This document shows, one piece after another, positions 1 through 6,414 of a DNA stretch of 10,240 bases. The DNA is from an uncultured Rhodospirillales bacterium (GTDB lineage Bacteria > Pseudomonadota > Alphaproteobacteria > Acetobacterales > Acetobacteraceae): NCBI GenBank assembly GCA_903928045.1, contig CAIYPH010000027.1, positions 1-10,240 on the forward strand, in the 5' to 3' direction. The position numbers and the translations under genes were made by a program. The notes below the pieces were generated by a model that searched no databases, was not told the DNA's origin, and worked only from the letters and a program-made list of their open reading frames with translations. The stretch's first letter is position 1, and each line of letters starts with the position of its first letter.

Positions 1-23
1 CGAAAAATACCCTTCAGCAGTAA
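1..23 (+). CDS. possible 3' tail of a gene entering from the left
   Basis: In plus frame 3 the window opens with six sense codons (Lys-Asn-Thr-Leu-Gln-Gln) and a TAA at 21-23. This is too short to identify. The only support is positional: the A/T hairpin element starts right after this TAA, just as another copy starts a few bases after the stop of the dehydrogenase at 9807. By that analogy a plus-strand gene may end here. It could also be plain intergenic sequence. Confidence 0.2.
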
Positions 24-80
24 GAAAGCGGGTCTTTTTTGAAAAAAAGAACCAAAAAACTTTTAGCCATTTTGCCGCGG
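24..80 (+). terminator. A/T-rich 3'-end hairpin element, copy 1
   Basis: A perfect 8-bp stem (TCTTTTTT at 33-40, AAAAAAGA at 43-50) with a GA loop is followed by a conserved tail, CAAAAAACTTTT at 53-64. From about 24 to 64 it lines up without gaps with the copy at 9814-9854, and the tail also matches the inverted copy at 95-156. The stem is A/T rich and has no clean U-tract after it, so it is not a textbook intrinsic terminator. Its repeated placement just after stop codons makes a termination or mRNA 3'-end role likely. Here it faces copy 2, and the pair separates two converging transcription units. Confidence 0.5.
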
Positions 81-94
81 AGTTTCCCGGGAGG

Positions 95-156
95 CCGTGA
101 AGCAAACGGATAAAAGTCTTTTTGCTTCTTTTTCTTCAGAAAAAGAAGGCCTTCCT
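95..156 (-). terminator. A/T-rich 3'-end hairpin element, copy 2 (inverted)
   Basis: Read on the minus strand this begins immediately after the TGA of the acyl-CoA dehydrogenase gene. It has a perfect 10-bp stem (plus-strand 125-134 with 139-148) closed by a four-base loop, then a tail reading GCAAAAAGACTTTTATCC. The lead-in GAAGGAAG and the tail match copies 1 and 3. It is the strongest hairpin of the three and most likely marks the 3' end of the minus-strand catabolic operon. A termination function is inferred from position and structure only. Confidence 0.55.
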
Positions 157-1209
157 TCACTCATCATCCTCCGGCGCCACCGCCGCAAACCGCCCGCGAT
201 GCAGCGCCGCGCCGCCATAGAGGTGCGAAAGCACCATCGCCTTGCGCAGGAACAGCCCGATATCGGCCTCATCGGTGTAGCCAATGCCACCATGCAGCTG
301 GATGCACTGGCGCGTCACCAGCATCGCCGCATCGGCCGCCCGCGCCTTGGCGCGCGACACCACGGATTGCCGCAGCGCGGGGTGCTGCGAGGTATCTAGC
401 GTCACCGCCGCCGCCTCCACCGAGGCGCGGGTGAGCGCCACCTGGATCTTGAGATCGGCCGCCCGGTGTTGCAGCGCCTGGAAACTGCCGATGGTACGGC
501 CGAACTGGTTGCGGGTCTTCATGTAGTCGAGCGTTATCGCGAAGGCGCGGTCCATCACCCCCAGCAGATAGGCGCCGGTCGCCAGTGCCGCCTCCTCCAG
601 CGCCTCGGCCATGTCGCCGCTGAGCGGCGTGCAGGCGGCGTTGTCCAGTGTGAGGGTGCCGAAATTGCCGCCATCCTGGGTGCGTTCGATGGTGAGCGAC
701 ACCCCGGCGGCATCACGCGCCACCAATGCCAGCCCATCCCGTCCGGAGACGATGAAGGCGTCAGCGCCGGCGGCCATCGGGATGAAGGCCTTGCGGCCAT
801 TGGCCCGCCCGCCGGCCACGGTGGTATCGCCCGCCGTATCCAGCGAGTTCGGCCGCTCCTGCCACGCCGGCAGGATCACCTTGTCGCCGGCCAACACCTC
901 GGCCAGCGCGCCGCCCGAGAGCAGCGACGCCGCGGTGACCGAGCCGATGAAGGGCTCCGGCACCAGGCCGCGGCCAAGCTCCTCCGCCAGTGCGCAGTAT
1001 TCGGCGACGCCAAGCCCCGATCCGCCCTTGGCCTCGGGCACGCGCAGCGCGGCCCAGCCCATGTCGCACATCTCCTTCCAGGTCGCCGGGTCGAAACCCG
1101 GGTCCTGGAAGCGCAACGCGCGGATGCGGCGATAATCGCCGGGGATCACGGCGGCCGCGCTCTCGCGCAGCAGCCGGATGTTTTCGGACCGGTCCTCGGC
1201 GGCGCTCAT
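157..1209 (-). CDS. short acyl-CoA dehydrogenase family protein
   Basis: A 350-residue protein of the acyl-CoA dehydrogenase family, FAD-dependent enzymes that make a 2,3-enoyl-CoA and pass electrons to electron-transfer flavoprotein. An N-terminal helical domain (about 1-110) leads to a reduced middle beta domain. The C-terminal domain carries TRNQFG at 232-237, FQALQH at 243-248 and QLHGGIGYTDE around 304-314, the usual flavin-contacting motifs. Full-length members usually have about 380-400 residues; this is a short form. At the medium-chain-type catalytic Glu site the sequence reads YGGAALHR (331-338), with no Glu. At the isovaleryl-type site Glu205-Glu206 lie nearby but one position off in my alignment. 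Short members of this family can work as heteromers with a second subunit, and no partner is visible here. Last gene of the minus-strand operon, starting 4 bases after the transferase B stop, with GGAG seven bases before the ATG. The substrate is unknown. Confidence 0.9.
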   Translation of the reverse strand: MSAAEDRSENIRLLRESAAAVIPGDYRRIRALRFQDPGFDPATWKEMCDMGWAALRVPEAKGGSGLGVAEYCALAEELGRGLVPEPFIGSVTAASLLSGGALAEVLAGDKVILPAWQERPNSLDTAGDTTVAGGRANGRKAFIPMAAGADAFIVSGRDGLALVARDAAGVSLTIERTQDGGNFGTLTLDNAACTPLSGDMAEALEEAALATGAYLLGVMDRAFAITLDYMKTRNQFGRTIGSFQALQHRAADLKIQVALTRASVEAAAVTLDTSQHPALRQSVVSRAKARAADAAMLVTRQCIQLHGGIGYTDEADIGLFLRKAMVLSHLYGGAALHRGRFAAVAPEDDE

Positions 1210-1213
1210 GGCC

Positions 1214-1873
1214 TTACTCCGCGAAGTAGAGTGGCGCGTCGGTGCGCGCCTGCAGGGTTTCGCGCGACATGCCCGGCACGATGGAACGCACCTCGAAGCC
1301 GCGCGGGGTGACGTCGAAAATGCCGAAATTGGTGTAGACCCGCTTCACCGCACGGGGCGCGGTCAGCGGATAGTCGCATTTCTTCACCATCTTCGAACGC
1401 CCGTCCTTGGTCATGTGCTCCATGATCACCCACAGGCGCTTGGCGCCGGCGGCGAGATCCATGGCGCCACCGACGGCCGGCGCGGTGTCGTTCTCCGAGG
1501 TCGCCCAATTGGCGATATCGCCGTTATCGGCCACTTCGAAGGCGCCGAGGCAGCAGAGATCGAGATGCCCGCCGCGGATCATGCCGAAGCTGTCGGCATG
1601 GTGCACGTAGGACCCGCCCTTGCGCAGCGTGATGTACTGCTTGCCGGCGTTGATCAGCCAAGGGTTGATCTCGGCCTCCGGCGGCGCCGGGCCCATGCCG
1701 AGAATGCCGTTCTCGGAGTGGAAAATCACCTCGCGGTCGAGTGGCACGTGGTTGGCCACCATCGTGGGAATGCCGATGCCGAGGTTGACGTACCAGCCCT
1801 CGGGAATGTCGTCGGCCACCAGCGACGCCATCGTGTCGCGCGACCACGGTTTGAACTCGGTTGCAGCGTCCAT
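1214..1873 (-). CDS. CoA-transferase subunit B (3-oxoacid/3-oxoadipate type)
   Basis: A 219-residue class I CoA-transferase beta subunit. These enzymes move CoA from succinyl-CoA or acetyl-CoA to a carboxylic acid through a glutamyl-CoA thioester. The catalytic glutamate is Glu54 in SENGILGMGP. Other family blocks are YVNLGIGIPT (28-37), INAGKQ, and a central GGSYVHHADSF block followed by RGGHLD and AVGGAMDLA. By recall it most resembles PcaJ (3-oxoadipate) and succinyl-CoA:3-oxoacid transferases. No ring-cleavage or other pca gene is in the window, so naming it pcaJ would be over-reach. The start is supported by AGGAG about nine bases upstream, which overlaps the TGA of subunit A. It is complete and forms a heteromer with the subunit A encoded just upstream. 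Confidence 0.93.
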   Translation of the reverse strand: MDAATEFKPWSRDTMASLVADDIPEGWYVNLGIGIPTMVANHVPLDREVIFHSENGILGMGPAPPEAEINPWLINAGKQYITLRKGGSYVHHADSFGMIRGGHLDLCCLGAFEVADNGDIANWATSENDTAPAVGGAMDLAAGAKRLWVIMEHMTKDGRSKMVKKCDYPLTAPRAVKRVYTNFGIFDVTPRGFEVRSIVPGMSRETLQARTDAPLYFAE

Positions 1874-1885
1874 GGGATGATCTCC

Positions 1886-2572
1886 TCAGAAAATCGGCGG
1901 GTCGCCGTAGGGAACGTGAAGCACCCGGTCGACGAAAATACCGGGGGTGATGACGTGCTCGGGGTTGAGATCCCCGAGTTCGACGACGTGCTGCGTCTGC
2001 ACGACGGTGAGTTCGGCGGCCTGGGCCATGATCGGGTTGAAGTTCCGCCCGGCGTCCTTGTAGGTCAGGTTGCCCCAGCGATCGGCCTGCCAGGCCTCGA
2101 TCAGCGCGAGATCGGCCTTCAGCGCATATTCCAGCACCATCTCCCGCCCGTCGAACTCGCGATGCTCCTTGCCGCGGGCGATCGGGGTGCCGACGGAGGT
2201 GGCGGTGTAGAAGGCGCCCATGCCGTAGCCGGCGGCCTGGATGCGCTGGGCCAGCGTGCCCTGCGGCACGATTTCCAACTCGATCTCGCCGGCCTTGTAG
2301 AGCGTCTCGAACACCACCGGATCGCGTGAGCGCGGGAAGGTGCAGATCAGCTTGCGCACCCGCTTCAGCTCCATCAGCCGCGCCAGGCCGACGCGGCCGG
2401 AGCCGGCGTTGTTGACGGCGACCGTGAGGTCCTTGGCGCCGTGCTCGATCAGCCCATCGAGCAGCTGGTTGGGCTGGCCGACCGCGCCGAAGCCGCCGAG
2501 CAGGACGATCGAACCGTCCTTCACGCCGGCCAGCGCCTCGGCCATGTCACGAACGAATTTGTTGATGGCCAT
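1886..2572 (-). CDS. CoA-transferase subunit A (3-oxoacid/3-oxoadipate type)
   Basis: A 228-residue alpha subunit of the class I CoA-transferase, partner of the next gene. Visible blocks are LLGGFGAVGQP (24-34), TVAVNNAG (50-57), VPQGTLAQRI (102-111), GTPIARGKEHREFDG (128-142), ADRWGNLTY (163-171) and RNFNP (176-180). These match PcaI-like and SCOT A-type subunits. It supplies the CoA-binding half, while the catalytic Glu is in subunit B. Its ATG directly follows the TGA of the acyl-CoA synthetase gene with no bases between, which suggests translational coupling. A GGAG eight bases before the ATG lies inside the synthetase coding end. Complete, normal length. The acid substrate cannot be assigned from sequence. 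Confidence 0.93.
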   Translation of the reverse strand: MAINKFVRDMAEALAGVKDGSIVLLGGFGAVGQPNQLLDGLIEHGAKDLTVAVNNAGSGRVGLARLMELKRVRKLICTFPRSRDPVVFETLYKAGEIELEIVPQGTLAQRIQAAGYGMGAFYTATSVGTPIARGKEHREFDGREMVLEYALKADLALIEAWQADRWGNLTYKDAGRNFNPIMAQAAELTVVQTQHVVELGDLNPEHVITPGIFVDRVLHVPYGDPPIF

Positions 2573-4687
2573 TCAGGCGTCTCCGATTTCCAGCACCGCA
2601 TCGGCGGCGAAAGCGCCCTCGCCATCAGGCATGGCGAAGACAGGGTTGAGATCGATCGATGGCAGCCGCGGCCCGCCTTGGGCCGCGAACACCGAGAGCC
2701 GGGAGAGCATCGCCGCCAAGGCCGCGATATCGGCCGGCTTGCGCCCGCGCGCGCCCAGCAGCAAGGGCGCCCCCTTGATGGAGCGGATCATCGCCTCGGC
2801 GACGTCGGGCCCGAAGGGGCAGCGATGGAACACCACGTCCTTCATCACCTCGACGAAAATACCGCCGAGGCCGAACATCGCGACCGGGCCGAACACGGGG
2901 TCGCGCACGGTGCCCATGATGCATTCGGTGCCGCCGGAAAGCTGCTTGGCGACCAGCACGCCCTCGATGCGGGCACCGGGCGCATGGGCGCGGGCGCGAT
3001 CGAGCAGGGTGGCATAGCTGGCCCGCACGGCATCGGCATCGCCGACCCCAAGCAGCACGCCGCCGATCTCCGATTTATGGATGATATCGGGCGAAAGGAT
3101 CTTCATCACCACCGGGAAGCCGAATGCCGCCGCAGCAGCCACCGCCGCATCTACACTGGCGCAGGCGCGTTCGGGCGCGCTGGCGATACCGGCGTCGGCG
3201 AGCAACCGCTTGGCCTCGGCCTCCGTCGGTGTCGCGGCGGGCAGGATGACGGCGGGCACCGAAGGTGGCGCGGCGCCCGGCGCCTTGGCGAAGGCCTCGC
3301 CGTAGCGGTGCATCGCCGAAATCGCCACCACCGCGCGGGTCGGGTCCTCGAACACCGCGAACCCATCCGCCTCATAGGCCGCCGTCTTCTCGGCGTCGGC
3401 GAGGATGGAGAGCACGTACAGCCGGTCCGGGTATTTGTCGCGCGTCTCGCGCAGCGTGGCGCGCAGCTTCTCCCACACCGAAGGCGCGCCACCGGTTTGC
3501 GAGAAGAACCCCATCACCGTGGAATAGCCGCCATCGGCGCACAGCGAGTCGAGGAACAGGCCGACCTTGGGGAATTCGTTGAACGCCTGGGCGGTGCAGT
3601 CGACGGGGTTGCGCGGGGCGCAGAAGGAGATCAGCCCGCGCAGTTTCTCCTGCGCATCCGCGGGCATCTCGGGCATCGCGACCCCTGCGGCATCGGCGGC
3701 GTCCGAGATCAGCACCCCCGCCCCGCCGCTCACCGTCATCACCCCGAGCGTGCCGCCGACCGGGTAGATCCGCCTGGTCGCGAGATGCGCGATATCCAGC
3801 ATCTCCTCGGTGGTGCGCGCGCGGACCACGCCGTATTCCGCCAGCACCGCATCGGTCACCGCGTCATCGCCGGCGATGGAGGCGGTGTGCGAGGCGGCGG
3901 CCTTGGCGCCAAGGCCGGAGCGGCCGACCTTCATCAGCACCACCGGCTTGCGCGCGGCCCGCGCCGCGGCCAGGGCGGCGGTGAAGCTCTCCGATTCGCG
4001 AATGCCCTCGGCATAGGCGGCGATCACGTCGGTGCCGTCATGCTCCGCCAGCCAGCCGATGACGTCGCCGATGGTGACGTCGCTTTCATTGCCCGTGGTC
4101 ACGCAAATCGGCACGCCGATGCCGCGGTTGCGGGCGGCGGTGTAGAGATGGGTGCCATAGGCGCCGGATTGCGAGGCGATGCCGATGCGGCCAGGCATCG
4201 GCCAACCAGTCTCCACCGAGGAGGTGAAGGTCGGGTAGTAGCCGATGCCGGCATTGAACAGGCCGAGGCAATTCGGCCCCAGCAGGCGCATCCCCGCCGC
4301 CTTCGCGGTCGCCACCATGCCGGCCTGGATCGCCGCCCCCTCTTCGGAGACCTCGGCAAACCCGGCGGTCAGCATCACGCAGCCCTTGACCCCGCGCGCC
4401 GCGAGATCGGCCCCCGCCTGTGGCGCGAAGGCGGCGGGCACCGCGACCACCGCGACATCCGGCACCTCCGGCAGATCGGCCACCGATTTGTAGGATTTCA
4501 GCCCCTGGACCTCGTCACGGGCGGGGTTCACAGGGTAAAGCGCGCCCTGGAACTTCTGCTTGATCATATAGGCGATCGGCTTGCCGCCGATCCGCCCGGG
4601 GTCCGACGAAGCCCCCAGCACGGCCACCGAACGCGGCGCGAACAGGTTCGTGAGGCTGCGAAAGCGGGCCTGGGGCACGGCGGTCAT
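2573..4687 (-). CDS. NDP-forming acyl-CoA synthetase (acetate--CoA ligase family)
   Basis: A 704-residue single-chain member of the ADP-forming acyl-CoA synthetase superfamily: acid + CoA + NTP gives acyl-CoA + NDP + phosphate through a phosphohistidine. In order it has a CoA-binding Rossmann domain (about 10-140, with SVAVLGASSDPGRIGGKP at 20-37 and GPNCLGL at 137-143), succinyl-CoA-ligase-like domains (about 160-470, with SQSGAYG at 172-178 and the conserved SHTASIAG, candidate phospho-His267), and an ATP-grasp domain (about 485-700, with VVMKILSPDIIHKSEIGGV at 526-544). Relatives include acetate, pimeloyl and some hydroxycinnamate CoA synthetases, so the substrate is open. I chose the ATG at 4687 because the protein starts like family members there and GGGAGA precedes it. 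An ATG at 4771 would add 28 residues encoded by the REP/hairpin spacer, which is unlikely. First gene of the four-gene operon. Confidence 0.92.
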   Translation of the reverse strand: MTAVPQARFRSLTNLFAPRSVAVLGASSDPGRIGGKPIAYMIKQKFQGALYPVNPARDEVQGLKSYKSVADLPEVPDVAVVAVPAAFAPQAGADLAARGVKGCVMLTAGFAEVSEEGAAIQAGMVATAKAAGMRLLGPNCLGLFNAGIGYYPTFTSSVETGWPMPGRIGIASQSGAYGTHLYTAARNRGIGVPICVTTGNESDVTIGDVIGWLAEHDGTDVIAAYAEGIRESESFTAALAAARAARKPVVLMKVGRSGLGAKAAASHTASIAGDDAVTDAVLAEYGVVRARTTEEMLDIAHLATRRIYPVGGTLGVMTVSGGAGVLISDAADAAGVAMPEMPADAQEKLRGLISFCAPRNPVDCTAQAFNEFPKVGLFLDSLCADGGYSTVMGFFSQTGGAPSVWEKLRATLRETRDKYPDRLYVLSILADAEKTAAYEADGFAVFEDPTRAVVAISAMHRYGEAFAKAPGAAPPSVPAVILPAATPTEAEAKRLLADAGIASAPERACASVDAAVAAAAAFGFPVVMKILSPDIIHKSEIGGVLLGVGDADAVRASYATLLDRARAHAPGARIEGVLVAKQLSGGTECIMGTVRDPVFGPVAMFGLGGIFVEVMKDVVFHRCPFGPDVAEAMIRSIKGAPLLLGARGRKPADIAALAAMLSRLSVFAAQGGPRLPSIDLNPVFAMPDGEGAFAADAVLEIGDA

Positions 4688-4718
4688 TCTCGTGGGGTCT
4701 CCCGTATCTCGGACGATC

Positions 4719-4750
4719 GTAGCCCGGATGGGGCGAAGCGCAATCCGGGA
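4719..4750. repeat. REP-like palindrome (GTAGCCCGGAT class)
   Basis: CCCGGAT at 4723-4729 is an exact inverted match to ATCCGGG at 4743-4749, enclosing GGGGCGAAGCGCA with a short inner GCG/CGC pairing. The pattern GTAGCCCGGAT...GCGAAGCG...ATCCGGG is a familiar intergenic repeat in many proteobacteria, recalled rather than searched. It lies in the 100-base gap between the synthetase start and the thiamine-diphosphate gene stop. It may affect mRNA stability or simply be a dispersed repeat. Confidence 0.65.
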
Positions 4751-4752
4751 AG

Positions 4753-4781
4753 ATGGGGCGGGATGCATCATCCCGCCCCAT
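4753..4781 (-). terminator. perfect 13-bp hairpin after the ThDP gene
   Basis: ATGGGGCGGGATG (4753-4765) and CATCCCGCCCCAT (4769-4781) are exact reverse complements separated by three bases. The hairpin begins six bases after the stop of the minus-strand thiamine-diphosphate gene. It is G/C rich and strong. No U-tract follows on the minus strand, so it may be a weak or factor-assisted terminator, or an mRNA stabiliser that lowers read-through into the synthetase operon. It is separated from the REP-like palindrome by only two bases, so the two could be one composite element. Confidence 0.5.
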
Positions 4782-4787
4782 GGCCGG

Positions 4788-6332
4788 TCAGATGATCGCC
4801 TCGATGAGGAACGGCCCCTTGCGGTTCAGCGAACCGGCCAGCAGGTCGTTGAGCTGTTCCATCGTGGTGGCGTGCGCGCCGGGGACGCCCATGCCCTCGG
4901 AGAGTTTCACGAAATCGATGTCGGGGTTCCCGAGGTCCAGCATATCCATCGCGGTACGGCCGGGGTTGGCGCCGACATTGGCAAGTTCGCCGATCAGGAT
5001 CTGGTACTTGCGGTTGGAGAAGATCACCGTGGTGATGTCGAGGTTCTCCCGCGCCTGGGTCCAGAGGCCCTGGATGGTGTACATCGCCGAGCCGTCGGCT
5101 TGCAGGTTGATCACCCGGCGATCAGGTGCGGCGATCGCGGCGCCGGTGGCGAGCGGAATGCCGCCGCCGATGGCGCCGCCGGTCACGTTCAGCCAGTCAT
5201 GCGGGGCGGCATGATGGGTGGCGGGGAAGAAGGCGCGCCCGAAGGTGACGCTCTCATCGGCGATGATGGCGTTCTCCGGCATCAGGGTGGCGAGCGTGGC
5301 GGCAAAGGCCTCGGTGGTGATCTTGCCGCGGCCGAGTTCGGCCTTGGCCGCGCCGGTGTGCGGCACGTGCGCGGGATTGCCGAGCTCGTCGGCCAGCGCC
5401 GCGAGGGCCTGTACCTGGTCGTGCTCCGGGCGGGTCAGCACATGCAGCTGCGCATCGGCGGGCACGGGGGTGCCGGGCTTGTTGGGGTAGGCGAAGAAGA
5501 TCACCGGCTTCGGCGTGCCGACCAGGATCACCTGGGCATACTGCTTCAGCAGCCCAACCGACTGGTCGACCGGATAGGGGATCCGGTTCACCGGATGCCG
5601 ACCGCGACCACGTTCGACGCGGCCGTTGGAGCCGGCGGCGATCACGTCGGCCCCGGTGGCGGCGGCGATGCGGTGGGCATCGGCCACCGGGCCGGCGCGC
5701 AGCGCGCCGTTGCCGAGCACGATCAGCGTCTTCTTGCCGTTGCGCAGCAGCTCGGCCGCGACCTTAATTGCATGCGGCGCCGCGGTGGGGGCAGCCGGGA
5801 TTGGCAGGCGGGCGGCGACCACCCCGCCATCATTCCAGCAGGTGTCCGACGGCAGGATCAGGGTGGCGATGGTGCCGGGCGAGGTCTGCGCCGCCTGGGC
5901 GGCAACCGCGGCCTGGGCGCCGACTTCCTCGGCGGTGGTGCAGGTGCGCACCCAGCCGGAGACGGCGCGGGCGAGGCCCTCGGTATCGGCGGTCAGCGGG
6001 GCATCGAGCGGGCGGTGATAGGTCGCCTGGTCGCCCACGCAGTTCACCATCATGGTGTTGGCGCGGCGGCCGTTGTGCAGATTTGCCCAGCCATTGGCGA
6101 GGCCGGGGCCGCAATGCAGCAGGGTGGCGGCGGGCTTGCCGGCGATGCGGGCATAGCCATCGGCGGCGCCGGTGACGATGTTCTCCTGCAGGCCGAGGAT
6201 GCAGCGCATGCCGGCCACACGGTCCAGCGCGGCGACGAAATGCATCTCGGAGGTGCCGGGATTGGCGAAGCACGTATCGATGCCGCTGGCGAGCAGCGTG
6301 TGGACTAGGCTTTCCGCCCCGTTCATGGACAT
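4788..6332 (-). CDS. thiamine-diphosphate enzyme, acetolactate synthase large-subunit-like
   Basis: A 514-residue ThDP-dependent enzyme with the usual three domains. The N-terminal pyrimidine-binding domain (about 1-170) has the activating Glu50 in LQENIVTGAADGYAR and HCGPGLANG at 73-81. A central domain (about 185-320) carries VLGNGALRAG at 205-214. The C-terminal pyrophosphate-binding domain (about 335-514) has the metal motif beginning ADGS (Asp413) and ending at Asn440 in IFSNRKY; the usual GDG is ADG here. The family cleaves or joins 2-oxo acids. Acetolactate synthase large subunits are usually longer (about 560-600) and paired with a small subunit. Neither holds here, so a 2-oxoacid decarboxylase or carboligase role (benzoylformate-decarboxylase-like) is at least as likely. 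The ATG at 6332 has GAGGGG six bases upstream; upstream in-frame ATGs lack this. It diverges from a D-2-hydroxyacid dehydrogenase, which suggests shared 2-oxoacid chemistry. Confidence 0.85.
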   Translation of the reverse strand: MSMNGAESLVHTLLASGIDTCFANPGTSEMHFVAALDRVAGMRCILGLQENIVTGAADGYARIAGKPAATLLHCGPGLANGWANLHNGRRANTMMVNCVGDQATYHRPLDAPLTADTEGLARAVSGWVRTCTTAEEVGAQAAVAAQAAQTSPGTIATLILPSDTCWNDGGVVAARLPIPAAPTAAPHAIKVAAELLRNGKKTLIVLGNGALRAGPVADAHRIAAATGADVIAAGSNGRVERGRGRHPVNRIPYPVDQSVGLLKQYAQVILVGTPKPVIFFAYPNKPGTPVPADAQLHVLTRPEHDQVQALAALADELGNPAHVPHTGAAKAELGRGKITTEAFAATLATLMPENAIIADESVTFGRAFFPATHHAAPHDWLNVTGGAIGGGIPLATGAAIAAPDRRVINLQADGSAMYTIQGLWTQARENLDITTVIFSNRKYQILIGELANVGANPGRTAMDMLDLGNPDIDFVKLSEGMGVPGAHATTMEQLNDLLAGSLNRKGPFLIEAII

Positions 6333-6414
6333 TCCGAACCCCTCTTGTATACGCAAAGCATGAAACTGCATGGCTCGGAGAGCCGTTGCAACCCGGGGGG
6401 ACCGCGCCGCAGCC
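6333..6414. promoter_or_regulatory. divergent intergenic region with two small palindromes
   Basis: This 82-base gap must hold the start signals for both the ThDP gene (minus) and the dehydrogenase (plus). TTGTATACGCAA at 6345-6356 is an imperfect 12-base palindrome around GTATAC, loosely like operators of FadR-type GntR regulators. GGCTC-GGA-GAGCC at 6372-6384 is an exact 5-bp inverted repeat. I see no convincing -35/-10 pair on either strand and no regulator gene nearby. The region is placed with confidence; the sites are suggestions. Confidence 0.35.

Noticed and set aside
1214..2572. Naming the transferase genes pcaI and pcaJ
   Set aside because: Sequence blocks fit, but the same blocks occur in succinyl-CoA:3-oxoacid transferases and no protocatechuate pathway gene is nearby, so no symbol is given.
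2441..4795. A 784-codon plus-strand open frame antisense to the synthetase gene
   Set aside because: It is rich in His, Arg and Gly with no domain motifs, typical of the antisense shadow of a G/C-rich gene. The opposite strand carries a complete, motif-rich enzyme.
4581..6308. A 575-codon plus-strand open frame opposite the ThDP gene
   Set aside because: Same low-information composition, and the opposite strand has the conserved ThDP catalytic and metal motifs.
6347..6352. TATACA on the minus strand as a -10 box for the ThDP gene
   Set aside because: It would put the transcript start inside the ribosome-binding site and there is no matching -35, so an operator or chance palindrome is more likely.
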